A stretch of DNA of 64,000 bases from Trichostrongylus colubriformis (GCA_963978905.1 OZ022258.1:43942591-44006590), one strand, 5' to 3'. Counted from the stretch's first letter, positions 11,378-24,165 are shown. Notes: generated by a model not told the origin, from the sequence alone. Numbers and translations: made by a program.

Positions 11378-12954
11378 CAGTGCGTTTCATAATTATAAGG
11401 TCACCCCCAAATTTTCGGTTTTCAGAACACACAGCCAACCAAAATTTTTTGAGTATTTTTTACGAATTCCTTACCACAGAAAACCCTTCCATACTAGTTT
11501 TGATGACATTACCTTTCAGCCCGATATTTCTATGAATATTTTCTTATTTTTGTGCCGTTTCATAATTATAAGGTCACCCCGAAGAAAGAAAAGATTTGCT
11601 AGAGTTAACAGCGCATGTGAAGGAGCTCATAATCTATGGTTCCATCCTGTTTCAGACCGACATTAACTAGCCGTTTGGGTAAGTGCAAACGATATTTCGG
11701 AGAGCCTTACCATAGATATTGTTCCAGTCTTCAACAATTACCTGTTTCAGCAGCTTTGCTTCCTAGAATTGGCAATTATTGGGGTAAATATTTTTGCGGC
11801 GATGTCTTCCAGATCTCCCCAATAGAGCTGAGACCAAGACTACATGTTATCTATGGCTGAAGGTCCGCATTTCGGAACTTTAGCCACGATTCCGCTGAAT
11901 AACCTACGTGAACAACAGCCTTGTCATGCAGTTAGATGCAATTATGAAGAGCCGGTCGGCTCCAAAAGGCAACTGATTTCTTCGTAAGATCTTCTAGCAG
12001 TCTCTGGAGTCCAGTCTGCAAGTTTCGAAGGGAAGGTTCAATGCAACCTCATTGCCGAAAACCACTTAAGCCATCACCCTTCTACCACAAAAATTGCTAA
12101 GGCTCCGGTAGATCGGCGCACTTCTCAGACCAAGCTAGTACTACCTCTACCCGTCAGCACCATACAAATAAAGAATTTTCAGACTCAAAAGTACAATTTG
12201 GATGGAATTATTCGCATGCAGGGTGCAACTGCTATGCACATTCAGTTTCGTTCAATCCGTGCTCAAGAACAACTTTAGGAAATGAAGTCGTTCCGCCTTA
12301 TGGTGTGCTACAGGCCTCGGAAACTACTCCATTATTTCTTGAGTGATGTTTCTGCTCTTCCTCGCTGCTGTACACGCTGCAGATCCAGACTAAAAATGGT
12401 TTAACTCCAAACAAATCTGGTCCATGGAGGAGGTGCTGTAGGAAGTGTCCCCCACAATCCCGTCCTCGTTAATGATAATAATCTCACGTGGGAGTCCAGA
12501 GCCTGAAAAACATCTGAAGACACCGAATCTCTCGAATGCCATCTAACTGAGCACAGGAATCTTCCGATTTTTTTCGGAATGGCCCTCAAAGTGAGCCTAG
12601 CATCACAAGGATCCCAAATCTGGGCTTTTCTCTCGGAACATAGTAGCTAGCCACAAGACGATTGAATATGTATCTCGAAAATGTATTTGGAAGACAAATC
12701 TACCATCACAGATCTGCCGGGGCCTTAACTATTTTCTTTTTTCAGGGTGACCTTATAATTATGAAACGGTGCAAAAAAACAAAAAATACTCCTAAAAAGA
12801 TGAGGTAAACAAGACCAAAAATGCCTACCAAAAATGGGACACGGGGGTTATTTCAGGTGAGGAATCCGTTTATGACACTGAAAAGATTCCTCAATGGAGT
12901 GTTGTCGAGAAAACCTGAAATTCAGGGGTGACCTTATAATTATGAAACGCACTG
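11378..12954. mobile_element. Tc1-type TIR transposon, 1.58 kb, no recognisable transposase
   Basis: Termini are CAGTGCGTTTCATAATTATA at 11378 and its reverse complement ending at 12954. Each is flanked by TA (11376-11377 and 12955-12956), the target duplication of Tc1/mariner elements. The same terminal motif is repeated inside both ends (about 11558-11580 and 12745-12768), giving a doubled-terminus structure. About 1.15 kb of interior shows short frames on both strands but no DDE transposase motif, so I treat it as non-autonomous or internally replaced. Confidence 0.8.
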
Positions 12955-14680
12955 TATTATTACCAAAAAAATCATGGAGTGAGTTAACAATATGAGATAG
13001 CAGAGGAAAGGCACAGGTTAGAAAGTAAAGGTATAAATTAGACCACTCAATTTAAATTATTAGGTTTGATACGCAGTCAAGACTAGGTCACGAAAGGGCT
13101 GTGGGGCACATAATCAATAAAGGAAAACACAGGTGGCTATGTAGAAGGAGTGTAATGAAGTAAGGATTACACATGGGATTATATGGGATGTACTGTGTGT
13201 AAACCTAATAATCAACTGAGTGTACTGTGAAAAAAGTAACTATTCAAGCCTAACTTATGTATGAACTGTACTAATCATTGAAGCGATCAAGGAACTTTCC
13301 TTCAAAATTAGTAATGGTTTTAATACTGCCAGCTATAGAGAATTTATGACATATGTATTTATTCCTCTATAAACATTTTATAATATCAACCAATATGAAA
13401 TCCTTTGAATATTCATATTTTTTTAGTATTATAATCATATCACTAATTTTCTGTATGGAGGTTTCAATTTAAGAGCATTTTGTATTCGGAAATATTTTGT
13501 ATTTGGAATTCTTGAGGTTTCTGTATAAATTACTGACCCTTTTATGGTTTAAGATATATTGCTGCTATAATGCGGAAATCTTATAACCTTAAAACTGAAA
13601 TCATCTATTTATTATATAGTTGTTTCAATTTTTTCATTAAAATTTTTAGATCTAAGTAGTTCCTGGACTAAAGTTACCTCCCTGTAGTACACCTCTTTTT
13701 TGCTTATATATGTTACCGGCAAAAACACAATAGCTATTGCACAACAATTAATCTATGAGATACAATGAATCGTTTATGTTGTAAAGTCTGTAGCTACTTT
13801 TGACTAATCTGACTAATCAGTATAAAATACATGTTATCCGTCTGTGGCAACCATTGTCCCGTTTGCATTTTCGATGCAAATTTTTATTAGTTCTTTCATA
13901 TTGCTTAAAATGAGCTTGTGTTCCGAATTGGTGAACATGTCAGTGAAATCGACCGTGTGGACTTTTAGATTATTGTGTTGAATGTTATTGAGTTCACAAC
14001 TAACATTAATGTTATTAATTGAACAGTATGTTTTAATGGATCTGTTTTTTTAAAATAACTAAAAATGTTGTGTAATTCAAGCTGCTGTTACGAGCTCGCG
14101 TGATTAATCTAAATTTAACTGAGTCTTCATGGAGTTTAGGTAGGGCATATGTAATAGGTAAATCAGCATTAATAATTTTAGATTATTGCGAATGCATAAG
14201 AATTTATGTTTTAGTATAACAGAGTGCTTATTACTGTTATGTGTAATTTCATAGGTGTTATTTGTGCTGTATTGCGTGTAGGTTTTTTTTTGGTTGAGTC
14301 ATATTTAATGCCCATTTCTTTCATGAGACTAAGTAAATAGAATTTTTTACAGATAATTCCATAGTTATCTAATGTTTTATCTAATGGGCAGAAAACAACA
14401 CTTCTTTGATACCCTTTTATAATTTTTATAATTCTATAGGAAATGGAAGTGTTCAGGGACGGTAGTAAAGTACAGCGGATACATTTAGGTCCCAAGTAAG
14501 CTGCATTTCGTCAAACGATTAAACCGACCTAGCAAGCCTTCCTGCTAAATGAGAATGAATAAAGTGCAAATGAGCTGGAAGTCAGTTTAAATTTACGTCA
14601 GCATAGCGATGAGAAGAAGATCTTCTAGCTGATTCGCATTTCGCACTGACTAAATCACGAGCGACGAAATAAGAGTAAAT

Positions 14681-14752
14681 GCAGAGACGCAGACTAGTTT
14701 AGAAAAGTGCACTTTTCTAAACGAAATGCGAAATGCGAGTCTGCGTCTCCGC
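14681..14752. repeat. Nested palindrome
   Basis: A perfect 26-nt palindrome (14697-14722, around 'aaaagtgcactttt') is bracketed by 'gcagagacgcagact' (14681-14695) and its near-perfect complement (14738-14752). The 'tgcgaaatgcg' motif between arms also recurs upstream near 14635. It may be the remnant of a foldback element. Confidence 0.6.
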
Positions 14753-15498
14753 ATCCACATTATCTTTCCACCTCTCTAGCCACCTCCAAGTTAGTCTATA
14801 AATGAGCAGTGAAGTAGTAATCGTAAAGGGTTTTCGGTAGTTAACGGAAAGACTGCCACGTGGATTGCGTGAAACCCTGTATAGGTATAATGGAAAAGGG
14901 AGAGAGGCTGAAGGGCATAGAAGAATAGAGAGCGCGTATATGGAGAGAGTGCGAGGCGGTAGGGTTACATGGCAGAACGTGGCAGCAACGCTAGAGAAGT
15001 TCTTATGGCCACTCCAGTGCGGATATGCGAACGTTTTTTGTTTGTTGTTTTGTTTTTTGTGTCTTTGATGTTTTGGCAAAGAAACGTTCTCGGCGAGGCC
15101 AATTCGTGTATTTTTCTGTCCTCTGTTAACTAGGCCCGTGGGAAGGAGATTGCTTCTTTGTAGGCTTAGGCGAATTGGGCGCAATCTATGCTTTAAGGCG
15201 AATACGCGCACGTGGTTGTTCAGCCTACTTGAAACGAATTTCTCGTAATATACTAAAAGAAGACTAATTTGATCGTTTTCTTGGTTGGTTAGCTGTATCT
15301 AGGCATGAAATAACTTCGAGAATGCCTATAAGAAAAAATTGGGCGCAACCTATGCTTTTGTCGAGTGGTCCTCCTGACTCCAGTAGCACCTTTAATCCTC
15401 CTAACTGTTGATGATTTTTGGGAATTTTCGACGATATGACTTTCAATTGTGTTCTGGATGTCGTCATGGTCATGCCAGTACTGTACAGTCGTAAATTC

Positions 15499-15719
15499 GG
15501 GTCAAATAAAGTCAGTGGGGAGACGCTACTTCGCATCGACGTCGACACTCCTTTCCCTCCCTAGGCTCAGGCCAAAATTGATATCCCCTCCTCCCACATG
15601 AAAAAACATCTGTCATAGGTCTCATCTGCTTTAGCCTAAGCCTAAGGAGGGAAAGAAGCTTTGACGTCGGTGAAAATTTTGCGTTCCCCCCCCCACCCCC
15701 CTCCGACTTTGATTGACCC
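15499..15719. mobile_element. MITE, family A (copy 1)
   Basis: Palindromic ~220-bp element with ends GGGTCAAATAAAGTC and GACTTTGATTGACCC, G/C homopolymer runs just inside the ends, and internal 'ccctccctaggct' / 'agcctaagcctaaggaggg' arms. Other copies: 20891-21095, 43328-43547, 47357-47598. Confidence 0.75.
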
Positions 15720-16639
15720 TAAAAATTGCGCCATCGGTGTATGCAGTGTTGGAACGAAGCCCTTCTGATGCCTCTGGTATGCTTTCAGGGGAGAAGGAAC
15801 AATAAAACTTCATGCACAATACTTCCTTACAATTGCTCCTTTTCCTTCACAATGATCCTTAACTTTTCTAACCAGCCGGGTGAATTGTATGGGCTAGAAA
15901 ACTCAGTTCCACAGAAATCTTCAACCCTCGTTAGAGGCTACCCACAGCAACGGTGGTAGCTACCGTAGGCTAAAAGCGTCAAATGTTTGCTAATCACTGA
16001 ATGTGCATACATCAAAGCTGACTTCACGTCGGCAAGAACAACTCATGCCCCCTATGTTCATGAAATATTATAACTACCGTACATCAGTGTGCGCCATGAG
16101 CAGAACGATGAGGATTTGATGTAACTTCAGAAATAGCTTTTTTGTCGGGGTGTTTCTGTGTTTTCGCTTCAGAAAGGGTAGTATTGCTCGAGCTGGGATG
16201 TATAAATTTAACCAAAGATCATGAATTGATTTTGTGTACTCCCTTTTGTTTGCTCGTCGATTAATTCTGTTTTGGTCGATTTTTACCATCAGAATACTGT
16301 TTCTCGAGGTGGTTTTTTTTAATTTTTCTTCGTTTCTGAGAAGTTTTTTTTATACCGCAACAGTTCATTGCCAGTAACCTGGCTTCTTTTAAAGGGGCGT
16401 CCGGTGCTAACAGCGCTGAAAGAATTTTCTATAGCAACATGTGGTCGTAACGTTGTGAAAGTGTTCAAGTCTCTTATGTACCACGGCTTTATTTAGTGTT
16501 TACCGTATTTACTTATTCACTATTTATTTTCGCAGGATCTGCTTGGCGTATAGGGATCTATATGTAACCATTGCATTCACTTCATAAGAAGCGTTTTTTT
16601 TTCGATCCGTTTACCAAACCAATCACTGTACATCTCCGG

Positions 16640-18100
16640 TTTTAGACGTTGCGAGATATAATATTTCAAACAACGCTCTCAGCAGATCTTCTTGTTGGTG
16701 CCTTACTTGAGGTAGCGTCTTTTTCAAATAAAACGTTTTCGGTCTACGAAAGCCATAAAAGCCATACACTTGCTTCTGAAGTTTCTGGTATTGCTCCATT
16801 TTGCATGGAAGTTTGGCCAGTGGAATTGAAAATGTGACGAATAAGAAAATGAAGAAAAAACAAAGGAGTAGCAAGGAGGAAATAGTAGAAGAATGTAAGA
16901 AGTGCTATCGTGCATCTGTTATTTATTTCGACTAATCTCACCACAAGAGATGTTGAAGTTATACAAAATGAAGGCGTCTGTCGCAAACATTGAATGATAT
17001 CGTCTTGTTGAGAACCGATCAGTTCATGGAAGCGAAGTAAGGTTCATAGTAATCATTCGCCATCCATAGAAAGAACGCACTGTAAGTTGCACCTTGTTCT
17101 TTCCGGCCGACTATGTGGCAGACAGTATGTAGTACCCTTCATCACCGTTCAAAATATTATCCATGTAAGCCTGTGGAGGAAAGCCTTCAGTGATCTCCCA
17201 AAACAACGTCTCCAGCGGATCTTCTTGTTGTTGCCTTACTTTCGTAAGGTAGCGTCTTTCCAAATGAAACGTTTTCGGTCTTCCAAAGCCATACACTTGC
17301 TTCTGAAGTTTCTGGTATTGCTCTATTTTGCATGGAATTTTGGCAGGTAGAATAGAAAATGTGACGAATAAGAAAATGAAGAAAAGACAAAGGAGTAGTA
17401 GTGAAGAAATAATGGAGGAAACGAGGAACTGCTATCGTACCCCTGTTATTTATTTCGACTAATCTTACCACAAGAGATGTTGATGTTATACAAAATGAAG
17501 GCGTTTGTCGTAAACATTGAGTGATATCGTCTTGTTGATAACCGTTCATCAATTAATGAGCGAACAAACTGAGTATGATTCATTGTAATGATTCGCCATC
17601 CATAGAAAGAACGCACTGTACGTTACACCTTGTTCTTTCCGGCCGACTGTGTGGCAGGCAGTAGGTAGTACCCTCATTCACCGTGCAAGATGTTATTCAC
17701 TTACGACTGCTTAGGGAAGCCTTCCATTTCTTGAGAAGCTTCACACACTTGTTGCCTTCAGCGATCTTCTAAAATAACGGCTCCACTGGATGTTCTCATC
17801 GTTGTCTTATTTTCTGAAAGCAGCGTCTATTTGAAATAAAACATTTTTACTCCTCCAAAGCCATACTGTTGCTTTTGAAGTTTTTGTCATTGCTCTATTT
17901 CGTATGGACGTTTGACAAGTAGAAGAGCGAAGGAGAGCGAATAGGAAAATAAGAAAAGACAAAGGAGTAATAAGGAGGAAATAGTAGAAGAATGTAGGAA
18001 GTGGTATCGTGCATCTGTTATTTATTTCGACTAATCTCACCATAAGAGATGTTGAAGTTATACAAAATGAAGGCGTCTGTCGTAAACATTGTTAACATGT
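16640..18100 (-). repeat. Three tandem ~530-570 bp units, possibly decayed coding exons
   Basis: The block 'cttctgaagtttctggtattgct' recurs near 16770 and 17299, with a diverged copy near 17870. 'Ttatttatttcgactaatct' recurs near 16919, 17449 and 18019. On the minus strand unit 2 reads a hydrophobic stretch (LLLLCLFFIFLFVTFSI), then IEQYQKLQKQVYGFGRPKTF, then EGFPPQAYMDNILNGDEGYY. Unit 1 keeps the first part. Unit 3 has stops in this frame, and unit 2 has a TAG after the block. This suggests a triplicated, decaying segment once encoding a type II membrane protein stem; the family is unknown to me. Confidence 0.55.
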
Positions 18101-20320
18101 GTTTTTTTGTGTGTACTAATATTAGTAAGATGTTCTCCTATTCTATCTTTAACTTTCCTGGTGGTCATACCTACATATTGTATTCTACAATTATTGCAAG
18201 TTATACAGTGAACAATACCTTTAGTTATACAATTTGTATTAACTTCTTTGCATGTAGACCAGTCACATGTGATCTTATATAATTACCCATTGTTGTGACT
18301 TTGCATGTTCTACATTCCCTTTCACAACTAGTACTACCATTGATGATATTGCCGAAGTTTTGTAAATGATAGCGAGGTCCTAACCTTAACAAAAATGGTT
18401 TGTGTGAAATAAGGGAGGCTTTGATTGCTACAAGTTGTCCGTGGTATGATACACTCTATAGCTCCCTTCGAAAAAACTACTTTGACACGTTGAAAGCTTA
18501 AGATCCAATTCAAGCCCCATTGATGTACCGATTTTTTCAGGATCTAGCCATCTCAGGCTAACTAAATTCAAAAACGCGCGAACAGAAACTCGCAAGAATT
18601 TGAATGTTTGAATGTGCGTTCACATATTAAGTAAAATGCGTATTAATGTACAAAAATACCGAATTTGCATGTCGTGAATAAAGAACTTTTTGAAATTTCA
18701 TTACTGCTTATTATATGGCAGCGACGAATAGAAACACATCCGCTTCGAACTCTGATAGAAGTTAACTCCATAAATCATATTTTTTTGCAATACTCGTAAC
18801 TTATGAACTGCTACTATGTCAAGGTCTCGGACAATCCGCGAAGTTCGCCGTGTTGAGTTACTAGGGACCGTATTCCCCAAATTAAAGGCATTGATAGGGG
18901 TGATTCAGGTCAAATGTGATAAGAATATTGTATGTGAAAGTAGAGGTGCTTAGTAATACGAGTGTGAAAAGGAAGACATGAGACGGCCAAAAACCTGATA
19001 AATGAGATCCTTACTTTTACTTGGGCCACAAGACCCCTATCACTCTTTTTAAAAGGAAGTGAGAGGGCGAGGGAGGGAAGGAGGGGAAACAGAAGGAAGA
19101 AGAACGCTTATGTATATCTCTTAATGTTAGTTGTAGTTTTGTAGAGATTCTTCGAGGGTTCGAGAGTTCACCTTCAGTCCCCCCCCCCCCCACCCTAGGC
19201 TGATCACTTGTATGAGGCTTATAGATTGTACATAACTCTTTTGAGATGGGAATCCTAAGGGTGGTTTTGCCGATGCGGCCAATATCATTGGTCAGGATAG
19301 CTCACCGGTACCAAACCAGATAAAACGTAGAGTAACCTCCTATAATACATATTGCACAGATTTATAGGTAGCATTCATACCTTTTCACGTTCTGCACTAC
19401 TATGAAAAAAGTGGGACGTGGCGCGACTGGAAACATTGAAATTCCTGCTGGTCTCAATTCTAGCAGTGATTATGTACACTTACTGGTCGACGGTTTGTCT
19501 GATAGCTGTGATTAACGCGAAACTCAGATCAGACGAGATCCAACCATAATGCTCATAGCTCTCCTGGGAACCTAATTGCACAAAAAGCTTCAGATACATA
19601 TTTCCTTGAAGTGTGCGAGGAATTGATGCCGCTAAACTTTGTTCTCTGATCAGTCACCGTGAGAAACTTGAACATTAGGATTAACTTTCTGGTCATGAAC
19701 ACGTGGGACACAATCATAAGCGACTCTTTGCTTATTTGGACTGTCTGCTCCCAGCTTTCGCAAGTTAGAAGTTTCAGACCCGTTCAACTCCCCTAAAAGC
19801 GCTGCTCCAAAAAAGTTCTACGCCACAGTTTCGCCTGACTATTTCTTTACTTCTTCTTGTCAGTCTCTCCATGGCTTTAGAGATAGTGATTGAGAAAAGG
19901 TGGACGACAAGGTCCTTTCGCAATGGACCTATACAAATGATAAGCAGGGCATAAGAAAACTGTCTGCGGTGAAATTCTCGATGGGGAGCGCGTTCCTGAG
20001 CTGTAAAGGAGACGTCCTTATTGAAACGTTACTACCCTCCCCCTCCTTCTCCTCCTCCCTCCTCCCCATCTGCCCTCCACGTGCAATGGGGCTTGAGAAG
20101 CAACGGTTGAAAGGTAAGCCTATTCTCGGGTTTTTGACCGTTTCATTCCGTTGTTTCTTTTCTGTCGCACCACTTGGCACTACGATTTCCATATTCATTA
20201 ATTTTCTCACGTTCGGGTATAAGTACCTCTCCCACTGCTTTTTAGCCATAACAGATGCATAGCTCGCTTAAGCTCCTTTCGAACACTCAGAAGCTCTTTA
20301 TCTTTATCACTTTAATTTTT
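18100..20320. other. No supported gene
   Basis: One 120-codon + frame (19900-20262) overlaps an equally long - frame and shows low-complexity Ser/Pro runs; neither has a motif. A C-run lies at 19180-19191. Nothing else is supported. Confidence 0.4.
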
Positions 20321-20341
20321 CCGTGGACCTGTCCCAGAATT

Positions 20342-20437
20342 CAGATTTACAAAGCACCATAATACTTAGGATGCTGATGTGCAGACCTTCAGATTTACAA
20401 AGCACCATAATACTTAGGATGCTGATGTGCACACCTC
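20342..20437. repeat. Two tandem copies of a 48-bp unit
   Basis: The unit starting 'cagatttacaaagcaccata' occurs at 20342 and again at 20390, nearly identical over the full 48 bp. Since 48 is a multiple of three the frame stays open, but the surrounding ORF has no other support. Confidence 0.8.
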
Positions 20438-20890
20438 ACCCAGGTGTCGAGAAAAATGGCCAGCTCAGTATGAGCCCCCTCCACAGGGACTCAAATACGA
20501 CCCCTCTGCAGGGTCAAGCGTCTAGTTGAGGAAAATTTTCAAAAAATACGACCCCCCCCAAAAAAAGGGGGTCTCAATACGACCCCCCCCCCCTCTTTTA
20601 CGTCTGTTATTGTTATTTTTCAATTTGGTTCAAGTTCACGTATAAAGAATCTTTAAAAAACAGAAATAAACAAAATAAATAAAAATGACGGATAATCAAG
20701 ATGGTTAGATCCTGGACAAATTTAAATTGGTCGGTAGCACTTGACAATACTGTTTCCTGAGGAGAATAAATTAATCAGGAAACAACATTCGGACAAACTA
20801 TCAAGCATTAGACCTCGCTACGCTGGGAATACATAGAGATGGGCATTGGAAGAGATGAATGGAAAAGTACGAAGAACTATAAAAATTATA

Positions 20891-21095
20891 GGGTCAGTTC
20901 AAGTCGGGGGGAGACGCAACTTTGCGTCAAATTTTCACCCACGTCAAAGCTTCTTTCCCTCCCTAGGCTTAGGCTAAAGCAGATGAGATCTATGCTTTGA
21001 GAGATGCTCTTTCATGGGGAAGGAGGGTATCTCAATTTTAGCCTAAGCCTAGGGAGGGAAAGGAGCTTCAACGTCGACGCAAAGTTAAAGGGGAG
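20891..21095. mobile_element. MITE, family A (copy 2)
   Basis: Shares 'agacgcaactttgcgtc', 'gtcaaagcttctttccctcc' and 'agcctaagcctagggaggga' with the other copies. The right terminus is degraded. Confidence 0.7.
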
Positions 21096-21316
21096 TAAAA
21101 GGGAGACGATGAAATAATCGAAAAAAACGGAACACCATCAAAATCTGGAACGAGACATAAAAGCACACATGATTTAAAAAAAAAGAAATCGGACAGCCCA
21201 TTGTCATGATTATCCTGCAACTTAGTGAACCTATCGTATAGTGCAGTTGTCCTTACCTGATATATCAAAGGAAAAGAAGGAGCTTTACTTGAAGCATGAG
21301 AAAATTTTTTTGTTGT

Positions 21317-21403
21317 TTATTAACCAGTCCTAAAAAGGGAGACGTAGGATGCCCCCGTACTACGGGAGCATCCTACGTCTCCCTTTTTAGGACTGGTTAA
21401 TAA
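21317..21403. repeat. Near-perfect 87-bp hairpin
   Basis: Arms of 43 nt (21317-21359 and 21361-21403) pair with a single mismatch around a one-base centre at 21360. The left arm begins 'ttattaaccagtcctaaaaa'. There is essentially no loop. Confidence 0.9.
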
Positions 21404-21423
21404 AAGAAGGGGTAAAGGGTTAT

Positions 21424-21488
21424 CTAATCCATATGTGCATAGTAATGTCTACGGGGCCCGTAGACATTACTATGCACATATGGATTAG
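21424..21488. repeat. Perfect 65-bp hairpin
   Basis: Arms of 32 nt (21424-21455 and 21457-21488) are exact reverse complements around one base. The left arm begins 'ctaatccatatgtgcatagt'. It lies only 20 bp from the preceding hairpin, which is unrelated in sequence. Confidence 0.9.
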
Positions 21489-22261
21489 AGCTATAAGAAC
21501 AGGAGTTCCTCACGAGTCGCTTGACGTAAGGTAATGACGAAATGCATGTAAACAGCAAGTGACGGGATTTTGTTTAGCGGCGTTGACCGAATAGTCAAAA
21601 AATACGCAACATACAATTTGGATGAAATAAGTAAATTACATCGAATTCTTTTTTCGGCCATGCGCTCAACTCGAGGTAAATTTTGAATGAAAACAACTTT
21701 CATGACACTTCTGCGGTAAATAGCGAGAAAAAGGATGCCTACCTAAATTGACGACCTCACTCTTGGAGTATACACGATGCTGGCATGACATAAAAAGCTT
21801 CAGTGACAACATGAACGTTGTAAGAAACATTAAGTGTGATTGTAGACAACTGAGCAAACAACCTTTCATTGTCAACACCTTGCGTCCATTGCGAAAGCAA
21901 CTCTTGCCGTGACATCGCCTACTGATAAAATGTTCAGTGAAACTATGATATGACGAGCAAAAGGACAGCATACTTATGCTAAGACAACTTAATTTCACAC
22001 CTTCTACTACAATATTGTCATTTCATGCAAATATTGTCATTTTATCGTCGTACGCGACGTGCGACGCGGCGACCACGATGGAGCGCGGTATCTTCCCCGT
22101 ACTGAATTCCAGCATTTTGAAAATACGTCAAACTTTACCTTGAGCCCATCTTTCAAGCAGCTGTAAATTGTTTTCCTAATAACTTCCTTAGACCTATCTA
22201 CTGACTACTTGCTTTCCCTTATGGTTGCTTAGTTCTCGATATGGGTTTCCAGTTGAGGGTT

Positions 22262-22600
22262 AGTTGAGGGGAATTTCGGAGTGTTTCACTTCAAATGACC
22301 ATAACTTCCTTCAAACTTAACTACATGAGTTCGTTTGGGTGAAGCAGAGTCTGCGAGGTTTTTGCTTTCGAATGACTACCTGAGCTATGCCATACCTCTG
22401 AAAGGAAGCAAGTTATTTTGAGGGAAGCCAGTTGAGGGCCAGTTGAGGGGAATTTCGGAGTGTTTTACTTCAAATGACCATAACTTCCTTCAAACTTAAC
22501 TATATGAGTTCGTTTGGGTGAAGCAGAGTCTGCGAGGTTTTTACTTTCGAATGACTACCTGAGCTATGCCACACCTCTGAAGCGAAGCACGAAAAATTCA
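22262..22600. repeat. Tandem duplication, 179-bp period
   Basis: 'Agttgaggggaatttcggag' begins at 22262 and again at 22441, and about 155 bp downstream of each are almost identical. No coding frame is maintained with obvious selection. Confidence 0.85.
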
Positions 22601-23658
22601 GAAAAGCTAGTTGAGGGGACCTTTTTTTCGTCGAATTTGCGAGATCTTCCCACGAATCTTCCCAAAAATCGATTCATTGTTACTGAAATTTTTCCAGTAT
22701 GCATCCTTCGCTCTCGAAGGCCTAGTGGAAAGGCGAGAAGCGTCGGTCAGCTTTTCTGTGGGATGCGCCATGCACGAGGATTTCATCCACTTTCTCAATG
22801 GATACAAACGTTTTTCCGGTCCACATAGTGGCCGCCAACACTAGGTTACGTACTTACGGTCGTAGTAAGGTATGGAAGAAGTTCATATCAGCTAATTTTC
22901 CTTTTTCAACTTATAGTTTTTGGAGTATTCATCCACGGCGATACCCGTGGATAGATGCCGCTTCCCACGGCTAATCGGTCAACTTCGAAGGTGTCTCTGT
23001 ACGTGAATTCTGTGCCGGCGGACCAATGAAAGGTTCATTTACACTGGTTGGCTTCGTTGCGGATTGCGCCATGCATGAAGTTTCCATGATGATCGAGTTA
23101 AACTAGTTTCGGGTTCGAACCCAGTTAATCAGTTTTATCATTTCTCACCTTACAATTTAGACCCTCAGTCTGAGAAATTCTGTTGGTCACTGTCTACCTC
23201 AACAATTACGACCCCCTCCCTCCTAGCGGACCAAATACGACCCCCCCCTGTTGAGGATTCCTCAACGGAGGCTTGACCCTGCCCCTCTGTCAAAATCTAC
23301 CTAACCTCTGTAACAGAAACTATTGTCAACTGCAAAGTATTACTAATTTTTTTATTACTGTATTTTTATGTTGATCACTCACATTCGGTCATATTCTTAC
23401 ATACCGGATCAGCTGACGGCAAGTTCCGCTTATCATTTATCCCAAAAGCACATTATTTGAAATTCTCTCAAGCACACGTATGGAATCGCAATGTTTTGCG
23501 TAAAATATCAGTATAGTGTTATTTTTATCCTTCTTTCTTATTTTATGGTTCATATAATTTTCATAGAGCATTATTATTTGAGCAAACATTTTGAAGACTT
23601 GCTGGCGGCCATTTCACAATATTCCTACATTCATCGAATAATTTCAATTTGTTATATA

Positions 23659-24165
23659 CAGTAGCGCTCGAGAGTATTCGGCCAAACATTTTTTGTCATA
23701 ACTTTTTTTCTACTTGACCAAATTTGACAAAATTTTAATATGTGGTGCCTGAACCTATTGTCAACATTTCCTTCTACTTGAGTGCCGCTTGACTCTTTTT
23801 ATGGTTTTTTTTTACAAGAATTTACCACAAGACCACCGAAAAAAAGAAAAAAGCTTGGTCAAGAGAAACGGGTTTCTTTACAGAAACAAAACGAGCAAGC
23901 CTAAGAGAACAATATTTTGTAGAAAGACCACGATTTTTGATGACAGCGGCACATAGTGACGGCATAGCGATGGCACTCCAAAAACTAAAAATTTCATATA
24001 ATCGCGTAACCTATACCGCTGAGCGCCAAAATAGTATATTAAGTATGCAGTGTATCCAAGTACAACATACTAAAATTTCTCTTAGATCGGTGCAGTTGCA
24101 AAAAAGGTACAAGTGAAAAACTCCAACTGAAAGACCATTTAGCCGAAGACTTTTGAGCGCTACTG
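23659..24165. mobile_element. Tc1-type MITE, 507 bp
   Basis: Termini CAGTAGCGCTCGAGAGTATT (23659) and AAGACTTTTGAGCGCTACTG (ending 24165) are imperfect inverted repeats with TA on both sides (23657-23658, 24166-24167). No transposase frame. Confidence 0.8.

Larger units (their letters stand above)
12957..16640. other. AT-rich gene-poor stretch
   Basis: Long A/T-rich sequence, especially 13.3-14.5 kb, with no chain of exons that I can support. Features inside are a palindromic structure at 14681-14752 and a MITE at 15499-15719. Confidence 0.5.
20505..23285. mobile_element. Possible large inverted-repeat element
   Basis: Near the left end 'tgcagggtcaagc' is followed by 'agttgaggaa'. Near the right end 'ttcctcaac' is followed by 'gcttgaccctgc', the reverse complement. 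Both ends also carry 'aaatacgaccccccc'. If these are true termini, the 2.78-kb insert includes a family A MITE, two hairpins and a tandem duplication but no transposase. Confidence 0.35.

Noticed and set aside
19900..20262. 120-codon + ORF
   Set aside because: Overlaps a 106-codon minus frame, contains Ser/Pro low-complexity sequence, and no splice partner or motif was found.
23108..23130. Perfect B-box-like GGGTTCGAACCC
   Set aside because: No A box or cloverleaf could be placed upstream; the motif is also a short palindrome and can arise by chance.
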